From: Galbitalea sp. SE-J8
GTDB lineage: Bacteria > Actinomycetota > Actinomycetes > Actinomycetales > Microbacteriaceae
Assembly: GCF_030345695.1 (NCBI RefSeq)
Contig: NZ_JAUASV010000007.1
Span: forward strand, 1-64,000
Direction: 5' to 3'
Length of the DNA: 64,000 nucleotides
The position numbers and the translations under genes were made by a program. This document shows positions 8,425 through 18,062 of the stretch, piece after piece (the first letter of the stretch is position 1; the number at the start of each line of letters is the position of its first letter). The notes beneath the pieces were generated by a model. The model saw only the letters and a program-made list of their open reading frames with translations. It was not told where the DNA came from and did no database searches.

Positions 8425-8826
8425 ATGAGCACGATGACCGAGATGATGGGCGCGATGCGCGCGGGCATGCCGATGCCGATGGACATGTCGACGATGGACG
8501 ACTGCATGGAGGCGTGCGACGCCGCGATGCAGGCGGCCACGATGTGCGCCGACGCGTGCGGCGGCATGGAGGGCATGGGCGCGTGCGCGAGCATGTGCAT
8601 GAACACCGCGGATGTCGCGATGACGATGATGCGCATGATGATGCGGCCGATGGGCATGTCGATGGCCGCCATGACGACGATGCTCGAGGCGACCGCGACG
8701 ATGGGCGCCGCGTGCGCCATGGAGTGTCACGCGCACGAGAGCATGCACGACCACTGCCGCATCTGCGCCGCCGCCTGCGACCGGATGGTCGAGTGCTGCC
8801 GCATGATGCTCGCGGCGATGGCCTGA
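8425..8826 (+). CDS. Met/Cys-rich four-helix-bundle copper-storage (Csp/DUF326-like) protein
   Basis: 133 aa with 13 Cys and about 35 Met (roughly a quarter of all residues). Cys spacing (CMEACDAAM, MCADAC, ACASMCM, then ECHAHESMHDHCRICAAACD, VECC) is that of DUF326 four-helix bundles, in which Cys residues line the core and bind Cu(I), as in Csp1/Csp3. There is no signal peptide, pointing to a cytosolic Csp3-like store. The extreme Met content along helices 2-3 is unusual. The start is fixed by GAAGGAG six bases upstream of the ATG. No copper exporter or regulator lies nearby. Confidence 0.8.
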   Translation: MSTMTEMMGAMRAGMPMPMDMSTMDDCMEACDAAMQAATMCADACGGMEGMGACASMCMNTADVAMTMMRMMMRPMGMSMAAMTTMLEATATMGAACAMECHAHESMHDHCRICAAACDRMVECCRMMLAAMA

Positions 8827-8882
8827 CGCGCAGACCCGCCTTGTCGTCCGAGGAGGCGCGCCAGCGCCGTCTCGACGCGCGC

Positions 8883-9164
8883 TCAGCGCGAGACGCTGAC
8901 CCGCGCCCCGCCGATCGCGAGCAGCCCGGCGATCGGGTGCACCGCGACCGGCTCGCCCACGGCGAAGACGTGCGCGTGGTGCCAGACGATCTCGGCCGAT
9001 CCGTCGAGGTGGGCGAGTTCGGCGGTGCCGTCTGCGTGCACCGCGGCGACGATCGCGTCGCGCCACGCGCTCGGGCTCGCGCTCGCCACGCGCTCCTGGA
9101 TCGCCATCACGCCGTGCCCAGCGCGGCCGCTGCGGCAATCGGTGCACGTGATGGTGGTGTTCAT
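8883..9164 (-). CDS. Small hypothetical protein with N-terminal CxxC
   Basis: 93 aa. It opens MNTTITCTDCRSGRAGHG (a CxxC pair), followed by a predicted beta-rich domain (VHADGTAELAHLDGSAEIVW; EPVAVHPIAGLLAIGGARVS). This could be a small metal-binding or SH3-like fold, but no family is recognised. It is convergent with the Csp-like gene and divergent from the GH6 gene. Confidence 0.55.
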   Translation of the reverse strand: MNTTITCTDCRSGRAGHGVMAIQERVASASPSAWRDAIVAAVHADGTAELAHLDGSAEIVWHHAHVFAVGEPVAVHPIAGLLAIGGARVSVSR

Positions 9165-9303
9165 GCCGACGACGTTACGTCGGGGTCCCGCGCCGGTCGA
9201 TCGCGGCCGTAACGGTTCGACACACTGGCCCCCGAACCGGGACGCGCCCCGCGCGCCCGGCCCGTGATGGGGTGGACGGGTAGGTCGAGGCGGGGAGAGT
9301 GAC

Positions 9304-10287
9304 GTGACGCGCACGTTCACCCTGCTCGCGATCGGCGCGCTCACGGCCGGCCTGCTCGCGGTGCTGGGCACGGCATCCGTTGCTGTTCCGGCGGACGCGG
9401 CGTCGAGCATCCGGGTCGCGAGGGCGACCACGATCTTCCGCGGGGGGCTGTACGTGCAGCCGGACAGCGTCGCCGCGCTCGCGGTCGACGGGCTGTCGGG
9501 CCGCGAGAAGCGGGCCGCGCGGTACATCGCGAGGCGCAGCGTGGCGATCTGGCTCGGCGAGTGGGCCACGGGCGCGAGCCTGAAGGCGTACCTGAGACGC
9601 AATCTCGCGGACGCCGACGAGCAGCAGCGCACCGCGGTCTTCGTGGCCTACGCGCTGCCGAATCGCGACTGCGGCGGGCACTCGGCGGGAGGGCTGAGCC
9701 CGGCGGGGTACGCGTCATGGACGAGGACCATCGCGAAGACGCTCGCCGGGCGCCGGGCGGTCGTGCTCGTGGAGCCGGACTCGCTCTCGCAGCTCAACGT
9801 GTGCCCGCCCGGCACGGCCGAGCAGCGCCTGCCGCTGCTGAAACGCGCCGTCGCGCTCTACGCGAAGGCGAAGGTGCCCGCGTACCTCGACGGCGGCATC
9901 TCCGGGCACGAGGCGCTCGACGCCGCCGCCGCGAACCTGCGGGTGGCGGGGGTCGCCTCCGCGCGCGGCTTCTTCACGAACGTCGCGAACTACCGGCCGA
10001 CCGCCGATGAGCGCGGCTGGGCGGAGGCGCTCTCCCGCGCGACCGGCAACAGCCACTACGTCGTCGACGTGTCGCGCAACGGCCGCGGGTACAGCGGCGA
10101 GTGGTGCAACGCCCCCGGCGCGGGGCTCGGCGCCGACCCCAGGGTGGTGCGCTCGACTCCCCGGCTCGACGCGCTGCTCTGGGTGAAGCCCCCGGGCGCG
10201 AGCGACGGCGAGTGCAACGGCGGACCGGCCGCGGGGCAGTGGTTCCCGGCCTACGCCGCGGCCCTCGTGGCGAACCGCGCGCGCTGA
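9304..10287 (+). CDS. Secreted glycoside hydrolase family 6 protein (endoglucanase-like)
   Basis: 327 aa from GTG. A classical signal peptide (basic MTRT, hydrophobic LLAIGALTAGLLAVLGT, likely cleavage after ADA near residue 33) precedes a GH6 catalytic domain. Family landmarks include VFVAYALPNRDCGGHSAGG (catalytic-acid loop), VLVEPDSLSQL, WCNAPGAGLG and LLWVKPPGASDGEC. The expected activity is hydrolysis of beta-1,4-glucan outside the cell. No cellulose-binding module is attached. The gene is flanked downstream by the first 83-bp inverted-repeat element. Confidence 0.88.
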   Translation: MTRTFTLLAIGALTAGLLAVLGTASVAVPADAASSIRVARATTIFRGGLYVQPDSVAALAVDGLSGREKRAARYIARRSVAIWLGEWATGASLKAYLRRNLADADEQQRTAVFVAYALPNRDCGGHSAGGLSPAGYASWTRTIAKTLAGRRAVVLVEPDSLSQLNVCPPGTAEQRLPLLKRAVALYAKAKVPAYLDGGISGHEALDAAAANLRVAGVASARGFFTNVANYRPTADERGWAEALSRATGNSHYVVDVSRNGRGYSGEWCNAPGAGLGADPRVVRSTPRLDALLWVKPPGASDGECNGGPAAGQWFPAYAAALVANRAR

Positions 10288-10324
10288 GCCGCGCGGCGGC
10301 GGCATGGCGCGGCCGGCGGGAGGA

Positions 10325-10407
10325 CCGAAAACGAAGGAGTTCCACGCGGATCGGACCTCCTGCGGGCGAATCGGGGCGGCATCCGTCGGTTCCTCCTTCG
10401 TTTTCGG
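10325..10407. repeat. 83-bp inverted-repeat element, copy 1
   Basis: Perfect 15-bp terminal inverted repeats CCGAAAACGAAGGAG (10325-10339) and CTCCTTCGTTTTCGG (10393-10407) enclose a 53-bp core. Two further copies of exactly the same length lie at 10914 and 11436. The core differs between copies except for a TCGGnCC motif at core positions 12-18. The right arm runs directly into a 23-bp tandem repeat. Confidence 0.9.
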
Positions 10408-10496
10408 CGCGGGCGCTCGGGTGTTCGCGGCGCGGGCGCCCGGGTGTTCGCGGCGCGGGCGCTCGGGTGCTCTCGGCGCGGGCGCTCGGGTGCGGT
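10405..10496. repeat. 23-bp tandem repeat, four copies
   Basis: Units start at 10405, 10428, 10451 and 10474, each beginning CGGCGCGGGCGC and ending near GGGTG(T/C). The first unit overlaps the last bases of the 83-bp element. The rest of the gap to 10572 shows only a possible promoter region for the next gene. Confidence 0.85.
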
Positions 10497-10572
10497 CCAG
10501 GCTCGACCGGCCCCCTTGCGACGGATGCCGAAGCGGCGTGGTCTGGACGCTCCGAACGGAAGGACCGATGCC

Positions 10573-10812
10573 ATGAGCGACATCAGCGGAGCCAGCGATG
10601 CGACCTCGAAGCGCGTGGAGGAGAACGCGGACGTGTTCACCGACCCGGCGACGCCGAACCAGACCGTGACGAACGACGCGGTCGCGGGCGAGCCGGTGAT
10701 CCCGACCGGGCACTACGCCGGTCCCGAGAGATCGGAGCCGCTCGAGGCCACGCCGGTGTACGACGAGAACGACCTCGCAGACGAGGCGATCGACCTGGGC
10801 GAGCAGCCCTGA
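10573..10812 (+). CDS. Small acidic hypothetical protein
   Basis: 79 aa, strongly acidic (MSDISGASDATSKRVEENAD; DENDLADEAIDLGEQP) and probably disordered. GGAAGGAC is well placed upstream of the ATG. The ribosome site and length resemble the small charged gene at 1441-1662. No family recognised. It sits between two 83-bp elements. Confidence 0.6.
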   Translation: MSDISGASDATSKRVEENADVFTDPATPNQTVTNDAVAGEPVIPTGHYAGPERSEPLEATPVYDENDLADEAIDLGEQP

Positions 10813-10842
10813 CGCGCCGACCCCGACCCGGACCCCGGCCCC

Positions 10843-10915
10843 GACCCGCAAGCCGGTTCCGACCCGCAAGCCCGACCCCGACCCGCAAGCCGGTTCCGAC
10901 CCGCAAGCCGGTTCC
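10843..10915. repeat. 18-bp direct repeat
   Basis: Units of GACCCGCAAGCCGGTTCC at 10843, 10880 and 10898, with a shortened variant at 10861. The last unit ends inside the left arm of the 83-bp element copy 2. Confidence 0.8.
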
Positions 10916-10996
10916 GAAAACGAAGGAGTTCGCGGCCGTTCGGGCCGGAAATCACCCCCGGCGCTGCCGGACGGCCCCGAACTCCTTCGTTTTCGG
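10914..10996. repeat. 83-bp inverted-repeat element, copy 2
   Basis: Same 15-bp arms as copy 1 (10914-10928 and 10982-10996) around a 53-bp core. Here the pairing extends inward to about 26 bp with one mismatch (arms continue TTCG-GGCCGT), so this copy could form a very stable hairpin. Confidence 0.9.
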
Positions 10997-11040
10997 CACC
11001 GGTCGGTCGGCACCGGTCGGTCGGCACCGGTCGGTCGGCG
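10993..11040. repeat. 14-bp tandem repeat
   Basis: Three copies of TCGGCACCGGTCGG at 10993, 11007 and 11021 plus a partial unit. The first overlaps the right arm of the 83-bp element. Confidence 0.85.
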
Positions 11041-11063
11041 CGGCCGTCGCCCGGCGCGACCGG

Positions 11064-11393
11064 TCAGCCGGCGAGCTCGCTCGCGGCCGTGGTCGCGATG
11101 ACGAGCACGCACACGAGGCCGATGGCGGCCATGGCCAGGAGGGCGCCTGCGAGCAGGCCGAGCCGCAGTCGACGTCGTCGCGCCGGCACGGCGAGACGGA
11201 TGACGACCATCGCCGCATAGAGCGCGATCACCGCGATCCCGCCCCCGAGTCCGACCCCGGCGGGCGGCGCGCCCGCTAGTGCGAACAGCACGCCCGCGGC
11301 GATCACGGCGAACAGGGCGCCGACGATGAGCCACGAACGGCCCGAGGAGGTCGTCAGCGCCGGCTGGTTGCGCAGGAAGGTCGGGTCGGTCAT
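11064..11393 (-). CDS. Small integral membrane protein
   Basis: 109 aa with four hydrophobic spans (SWLIVGALFAVIAAGVLFAL; GLGGGIAVIALYAAMVVIRL; LGLLAGALLAMAAIGLVCVL overlapping a final VIATTAASELAG) separated by a basic RRRRLRLG loop. The ATG at 11393 has GGAGGG almost touching it. An in-frame ATG nine codons upstream (11420) is possible but has a poorer ribosome site. Family and function unknown. Confidence 0.6.
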   Translation of the reverse strand: MTDPTFLRNQPALTTSSGRSWLIVGALFAVIAAGVLFALAGAPPAGVGLGGGIAVIALYAAMVVIRLAVPARRRRLRLGLLAGALLAMAAIGLVCVLVIATTAASELAG

Positions 11394-11435
11394 CCCTCCA
11401 TCGTGCGCCGCACCGCGCATCCCGTCGACGACCGC

Positions 11436-11518
11436 CCGAAAACGAAGGAGAATCCCCGGATTCGGCCCTCGGGCCGGGCCACTCGCGCCGGATGCTGCCG
11501 GTTCTCCTTCGTTTTCGG
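11436..11518. repeat. 83-bp inverted-repeat element, copy 3
   Basis: Arms at 11436-11450 and 11504-11518, identical to copies 1 and 2, with a 53-bp core of different sequence. It lies between the small membrane gene and the end of the ilv genes. Confidence 0.9.
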
Positions 11519-11551
11519 GCGACGTCGCAGCACACGACGCCGACGACGAGA

Positions 11552-11580
11552 ACGGCCCGCGCCTTGTGGGCGCGGGCCGT
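11552..11580 (-). terminator. Hairpin terminator downstream of ilvC
   Basis: ACGGCCCGCGCC (11552-11563) pairs perfectly with GGCGCGGGCCGT (11569-11580) across a 5-base loop. It is the first strong hairpin after the ilvC stop, about 120 bp downstream, and has no clear T-run. Confidence 0.55.
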
Positions 11581-11598
11581 CGTCTCGAACGTCGGATC

Positions 11599-11693
11599 GA
11601 CGCGAGCGGGGAGCGCGTCGAGCGGGCCGCAACCCGGGCCGACGCGAGCGGGGAGCGCGTCGAGCGGGCAGCAACCCGGGCCGACGCGCGGGG
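11599..11693. repeat. 42-bp direct repeat
   Basis: Units start at 11599 and 11641 (GACGCGAGCGGGGAGCGCGT...), with a partial third at 11683. They fill the space between the ilvC stop and the putative terminator. Confidence 0.85.
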
Positions 11694-11697
11694 TGGA

Positions 11698-13317
<1,620 letters not shown>

Positions 13318-13321
<4 letters not shown>

Positions 13322-15108
13322 TCGTCTCCCCAATCCGGCGCGTGCTCGCGCGCGTACTGCACCTGCGAGTTGCCGACGCCCTGCGGCACCATCGGCCACA
13401 CCATCGCGTCGCGCGAGACGACGAAGTCGATCACCACGGGACGGTCGTTCGTCTGAAGGGCGAGCTGGATGGCGGCATCCACCTCGTCCTCGGTGGTGAC
13501 CCGGATGCCGAGCGCGCCGTACGCCTCCGCGAGCTTCACGAAGTCGGGGATGCGCACGGTGTCGTGGCCCGTGTTGAGGTCGGTGAACGAGTGGCGCCCG
13601 TCGTAGAACAGGGTCTGCCACTGCCGCACCATGCCGAGCGACGAGTTGTTGATGATCGCGACCTTGATCGGGATGTCGTTGATCGTGCAGGTCGCGAGCT
13701 CCTGATTGGTCATCTGGAAGCATCCGTCGCCGTCGATCGCCCACACCACGCGGTCGGGGTTCGCGACCTTCGCGCCCATCGCCGCGGGCACGGAGTAGCC
13801 CATCGTGCCGGCGCCGCCGGAGTTGAGCCACGCCTTGGGGCGCTCGTAGTCGATGAACTGCGCCGCCCACATCTGGTGCTGGCCGACGCCCGCCGCATAG
13901 ATCGCCTCCGGGCCGGACAGCTCGCCGATGCGCCGGATGATCGCCTGCGGCGAGAGCAGCCCGTCGTCGGTGGGCGTGAAGCCGAGCGGGTACTGGGCCT
14001 TCAGTCCGTTCAGCCGCTCCCACCACGCGGTGAGGTCGGCCGCCTGGCCCAGGTCGCGCCACGCGGCGATGAGGTCGCCGAGCACGTCCTTCGCGTCGCC
14101 CACGATCGGCACGTCCGCGTGCCGGATCTTGCCGATCTCGGCCGGATCGATGTCGACGTGCACGACCTTCGCGTCGGGCGCGAACTCGCTCACCTTGCCG
14201 GTCACCCGGTCGTCGAAGCGCGCCCCCAGGGCGACGATCAGGTCGCTCTCCTGCAGGCCGAGCACCGCGGGCACGGCGCCGTGCATGCCGGGCATGCCGA
14301 GGTGCTGCGGGTGCGAGTCGGGGAACGCCCCGCGCGCCATGAGCGTCGTCACGACCGCGGCCCCGGTGAGCTCGGCGAACTCGCGCAGCTCGCCCGACGC
14401 CTCGGCCCGGATGACGCCGCCGCCCACGTAGAGCACCGGGCGCTTCGAGTCCGCGAGCAGCTGGGCCGCCGCGACGATCTGCTTGCCGTGCGCCTTCGTC
14501 ACCGGGCGGTAGCCGGGCAGCTCGACCTTCGGCGGCCAGATGAACGGCGCCGAGTTCTGCTGGGTGTCCTTCGTGATGTCGACGAGCACCGGTCCCGGAC
14601 GCCCCGTCGAGGCGATGTGGTATGCGGATGCGATGGCCGCCGGCACGTCCTCGGGTCGCTTCACGAGGATGGAGTGCTTCGTGATCGGCATGGTGATGCC
14701 GACGATGTCGACCTCCTGGAACGCATCCGTTCCCATCAGGGTGGAGAACACCTGGCCGGTGATCGCGAGCAGCGGCACGGAGTCCATGTAGGCGTCCGCG
14801 ATCGCGGTGACGAGGTTCGTGGCGCCGGGGCCGGAGGTGGCGATCGCGACCCCGACCTTCCCGGTCGACGAGGCGTAGCCCTCGGCGGCGTGGCCGGCGC
14901 CCTGCTCGTGGCGCACCAGGATGTGGCGGATGGCGGTCTGCGCCATGAGCTCGTCGTAGAAGGGCATGATCGCGCCGCCGGGCAGGCCGAACACGTCGGT
15001 CACGCCGAGCAGCTCGAGGCTCTTGAGCACGGCACCCGACCCGGTCAGCACGGGGGGTGCACCCTGGGGAGCCCGCGGGACGGCGGGCACAGGGGTTTCC
15101 GTAGGCAT
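13318..15108 (-). CDS. ilvB: Acetolactate synthase large (catalytic) subunit
   Basis: 596 aa. It is a thiamin-diphosphate enzyme that makes acetolactate or acetohydroxybutyrate. The catalytic Glu sits in [16 protein letters not shown]. The ThDP-binding motif runs from [14 protein letters not shown] to the conserved NN of [24 protein letters not shown] is the FAD/middle-domain landmark. The length is normal for actinobacteria. It lies 41 bp downstream of ilvD and overlaps ilvN by 4 bp. Confidence 0.97.
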
Positions 15109-15149
15109 GGGGTTCCTTGGAGTTGCGGAGGTGAAGGGGAGCGCGGAGC

Positions 15150-16913
15150 TCAGCCGGTGACCGCGCCGCGGGACGCGGACGACACGAGCTTGGAGAACTT
15201 CGCGAGCACGCCACGGGTATAGCGCGGAGGAAGGGGCGCCCAGCCGTCACGGCGGGCTGCGAGCTCCTCCGCGTCGACGAGTAGGTCGAGGGAGCGAGCC
15301 GCGATATCGACCCGAATCAGATCACCATCGCGCACGAGGGCGATGGGACCTGCGTCCACCGCTTCCGGTGCTATGTGGCCGACGCACAGGCCGGTTGTGC
15401 CGCCTGAGAATCGTCCGTCGGTCAACAGTAGTACATCGCTGCCGAGCCCGGCGCCCTTGATGGCCGCGGTGATCGCGAGCATCTCCCGCATGCCGGGTCC
15501 GCCCTTGGGTCCCTCGTAGCGGATGACGACGACCTCGCCCTTCGCGATCTCGCCCGCGGCGAGCGCGTCGAGCGCGGCGCGCTCGCGCTCGAACACGTGC
15601 GCGGGCCCGGTGAACACCTCGGCGTCGAAGCCGGCGGTCTTGACGACCGCGCCCTCGGGCGCGAGCGAGCCCTTGAGGATGGTGAGGCCGCCCGTCGCGT
15701 GGATCGGGTTGTCGAGGGTGCGCAGCACCTCGCCGTCGAGCGGCGGGATGTAGCCGTAGTCCTCGAGGTTCTCGGCGACGGTCCGGCCCGTGATGGTGAG
15801 GCAGTCGCCGTGGATGAGGCCCGCCTCGAGGAGCGCCTTCATGAGCACGGGGATGCCGCCGTGGCGGTCGACGTCGTTCATGACGTACTGGCCGAAGGGC
15901 TTCAGGTCGCCGATGTGCGGCACCCGGTCGCCGATGCGGTTGAAGTCGTCGATCGTGAGGTCGACGCCGGCCTCGTGCGCGATCGCGAGCAGGTGGAGCA
16001 CGATGTTCGTCGAGCCGCCGAGCGCCATGCCGACCGCGATCGCGTTCTCGAACGCCTTCTTGGTCAGGATGTCGCGCGTGCGGATGCCCTGCCGCAGCAT
16101 CCCGACGACGGCCTCGCCGGAGCGGTGCGCGTAGTAGTCGCGGCGGCGGTCGGCGGATGCGGGGCTCGCGGAGCCCGGCAGCGAGAGCCCGAGCGCCTCG
16201 GCGACGCTCGCCATCGTGTTCGCCGTGTACATGCCGCCGCACGAGCCCTCGCCGGGGGCGAACGCGCACTCGATCCGCCTGGCGTCGTCCTCGCTCATCA
16301 GGCCCGCCTGCACGGCGCCGACGGCCGCGAACGAGTCGATGATGGTGATGTCCTTCTCGGTGCCGTCGGACAGCTTCACCCAGCCGGGCGCGATCGATCC
16401 GGCGTAGAGGAAGACGGATGCCAGGTCCAGCCGCGCGGCCGCCATGAGCATGCCGGGGATCGACTTGTCGCAGCCGGCGAGCAGCACGGAGCCGTCGAGG
16501 CGCTCGGCCATCATGACCGTCTCGACGCTGTCCGCGATGACCTCGCGGCTCACGAGCGAGAAGTGCATGCCCTCGTGGCCCATGGAGATGCCGTCGGAGA
16601 CCGACACGGTGCCGAACTGCAGCGGGTAGCCGCCCCCGCCGTGCACGCCCTCCTTGGCCGCCTGCGCGAGCCGGTCGAGGCTCAGGTTGCACGGGGTGAT
16701 CTCGTTCCACGAGCTCGCGATGCCGATCTGCGGCTTGTCCCAGTCGGCGTCGCCCATCCCGACCGCGCGCAGCATCCCGCGGCTCGTCATCGCCTCGATG
16801 CCGTCGGTGACGGTGCGCGAGCGCGGCTTGATGTCGTGCGCTCCGTCGCGCAGGGGCAGATCTTCGCGGACCAGTTCGGGCACAGCGCTGCCCTCGGACG
16901 ACGTTTCCGGCAT
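15150..16913 (-). CDS. ilvD: Dihydroxy-acid dehydratase
   Basis: 587 aa; an Fe-S enzyme dehydrating dihydroxy acids in branched-chain amino acid synthesis. Cluster and active-site motifs include [32 protein letters not shown] and the C-terminal [17 protein letters not shown]. Most codons end in G or C, but in the segment 15210-15445 about 25 of 85 codons end in A or T (GTA, CTA, TCA, ACA, ATA, CGA appear). That suggests this 3' patch came from a different source by recombination. The ATG lies 7 bases after a -10-like TACACT, so the message may be leaderless. Confidence 0.96.
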   Translation of the reverse strand: MPETSSEGSAVPELVREDLPLRDGAHDIKPRSRTVTDGIEAMTSRGMLRAVGMGDADWDKPQIGIASSWNEITPCNLSLDRLAQAAKEGVHGGGGYPLQFGTVSVSDGISMGHEGMHFSLVSREVIADSVETVMMAERLDGSVLLAGCDKSIPGMLMAAARLDLASVFLYAGSIAPGWVKLSDGTEKDITIIDSFAAVGAVQAGLMSEDDARRIECAFAPGEGSCGGMYTANTMASVAEALGLSLPGSASPASADRRRDYYAHRSGEAVVGMLRQGIRTRDILTKKAFENAIAVGMALGGSTNIVLHLLAIAHEAGVDLTIDDFNRIGDRVPHIGDLKPFGQYVMNDVDRHGGIPVLMKALLEAGLIHGDCLTITGRTVAENLEDYGYIPPLDGEVLRTLDNPIHATGGLTILKGSLAPEGAVVKTAGFDAEVFTGPAHVFERERAALDALAAGEIAKGEVVVIRYEGPKGGPGMREMLAITAAIKGAGLGSDVLLLTDGRFSGGTTGLCVGHIAPEAVDAGPIALVRDGDLIRVDIAARSLDLLVDAEELAARRDGWAPLPPRYTRGVLAKFSKLVSSASRGAVTG

Positions 16914-16926
16914 GTTTCTCAGTGTA
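16914..16926 (-). promoter_or_regulatory. Putative -10 element for leaderless ilvD
   Basis: TACACT (16926-16921, minus strand) ends 7 bases before the ilvD ATG. There is no ribosome-binding site between them, which fits a leaderless transcript, common in actinobacteria. No clear -35 was seen. Confidence 0.4.
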
Positions 16927-16937
16927 GGGCCGCGCGG

Positions 16938-17249
16938 ATGGGCGCTGCCGCGCCGTGGGACGTCGCGACCGATGTCGACTCGGTCGATGCAGGCGCGCCG
17001 CTGTGCACGGCGCACAAGGTGGTGCGGGCCAAGAAGACGCAGTATGCGTCGTACACCTTCACGACCCTGCCGTCGGAGGACTCGCCCGAGGTCGCCGAGA
17101 TCGTGAAGTCAGTCGGCATCGGCAAGGCGCAGTGTTGCAGGAAGCTCCTCCCCGCATATCGGCCCGGGTTCACGGCGTCCGAGCGGGAGGCGATCCTGCT
17201 GGATGAGGGGGAAGAGCTGTGCGCGCGCCTCGCTCGCCGTGATCGCCAG
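16938..17249 (+). pseudogene. Possible coding remnant between ilvD and otsB
   Basis: The 336-bp gap between ilvD and otsB has an open frame from ATG 16938 whose third positions are about 85% G/C. It encodes a plausible protein: [60 protein letters not shown]. No stop occurs before the frame runs antisense into otsB, so if it was a gene its end is lost. The similarity is unrecognised; this may be a degraded gene or chance. Confidence 0.25.
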
Positions 17250-18062
17250 CTACTGCTCGTGGACGTCGCCCTCGCGGAAGTCCGCGAGGAGGGCGAGCAC
17301 GCGCGCGACATCCGCGGGACCCGCGACGCGGTGGGAAGCGGATGTCGCCCCCGCGCCCGCCTTGACGCCCACGTCATCCGGAGCGAGCGCCGCGAAGCCG
17401 TCCTCGTCGGTGACATCGTCGCCCGCGAAGAACACGCCGGTGGCGCGCGTGTACTCGCGCAGGTGCTCGATCGCCTCGCCCTTCGTGGTGGAGCGCACGG
17501 CGAACTCGAGCACGTTCTTGCCCCGCCGGATCTTAAGGTCGTCGTCCTCGGCGACCGCCTCGGACAGCGCAACGAGGTGGGCGACGCGCGAGTCGTGCTC
17601 GGTCGCCAGTCGCGTGTGCAGGGCGAAGCCCGCGGGCTTCTGCTCGACCCAGACCTGGTCGATGGCCTCGGCGACCGAGCCGAGCACCGTGCGCAGCACG
17701 TCGACGCGCTTCAGCTCGCTCTCGTTGAGCGCGAGCCCGTCGCCGGGATTGTCGAGGCGGAGCTCGATGCCGTGGCTGCCGACGAGAAGCGCCTCGTCGG
17801 GCATCTCCGACACCCGCTCGAGCGAGCCGAGCGAGCGGCCCGAGACGAGGGCGACGCGCGTGTTCGGCATCGCGAGCAGTCGCAGCACGGCCGTGCGCGC
17901 ATCCGGGAGCGCCCTGGCCTGCTCGGGGTCGTCGACCTCGGGCGCGAGCGTGCCGTCGAAGTCGAGCGCGACGAGCAGGCGTCGCGTGCGCGCGAGCTCG
18001 CGGAGGGCGCCGACGAGCCCCTCGGGCACGCGGGACGACAGCAGGGGCGGATGCACGTCCAT
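17250..18062 (-). CDS. otsB: Trehalose-6-phosphate phosphatase
   Basis: 270 aa HAD-superfamily enzyme that removes phosphate from trehalose-6-phosphate. Motif I is DFDGTLAP (nucleophile Asp), VALVSGRSL is motif II-like, and the late GDDVTDEDGF is motif IV. Its ATG overlaps the otsA stop as TGATG, indicating coupled translation. The start was chosen at this overlap. An in-frame upstream ATG lies inside otsA and is less likely. Confidence 0.93.
   Translation of the reverse strand: MDVHPPLLSSRVPEGLVGALRELARTRRLLVALDFDGTLAPEVDDPEQARALPDARTAVLRLLAMPNTRVALVSGRSLGSLERVSEMPDEALLVGSHGIELRLDNPGDGLALNESELKRVDVLRTVLGSVAEAIDQVWVEQKPAGFALHTRLATEHDSRVAHLVALSEAVAEDDDLKIRRGKNVLEFAVRSTTKGEAIEHLREYTRATGVFFAGDDVTDEDGFAALAPDDVGVKAGAGATSASHRVAGPADVARVLALLADFREGDVHEQ

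Noticed and set aside
10325-11518. The 83-bp elements as ordinary intrinsic terminators
   Set aside because: Arms are far apart (53 bp), no T-run follows the second arm, and the same arms recur three times with fixed spacing.
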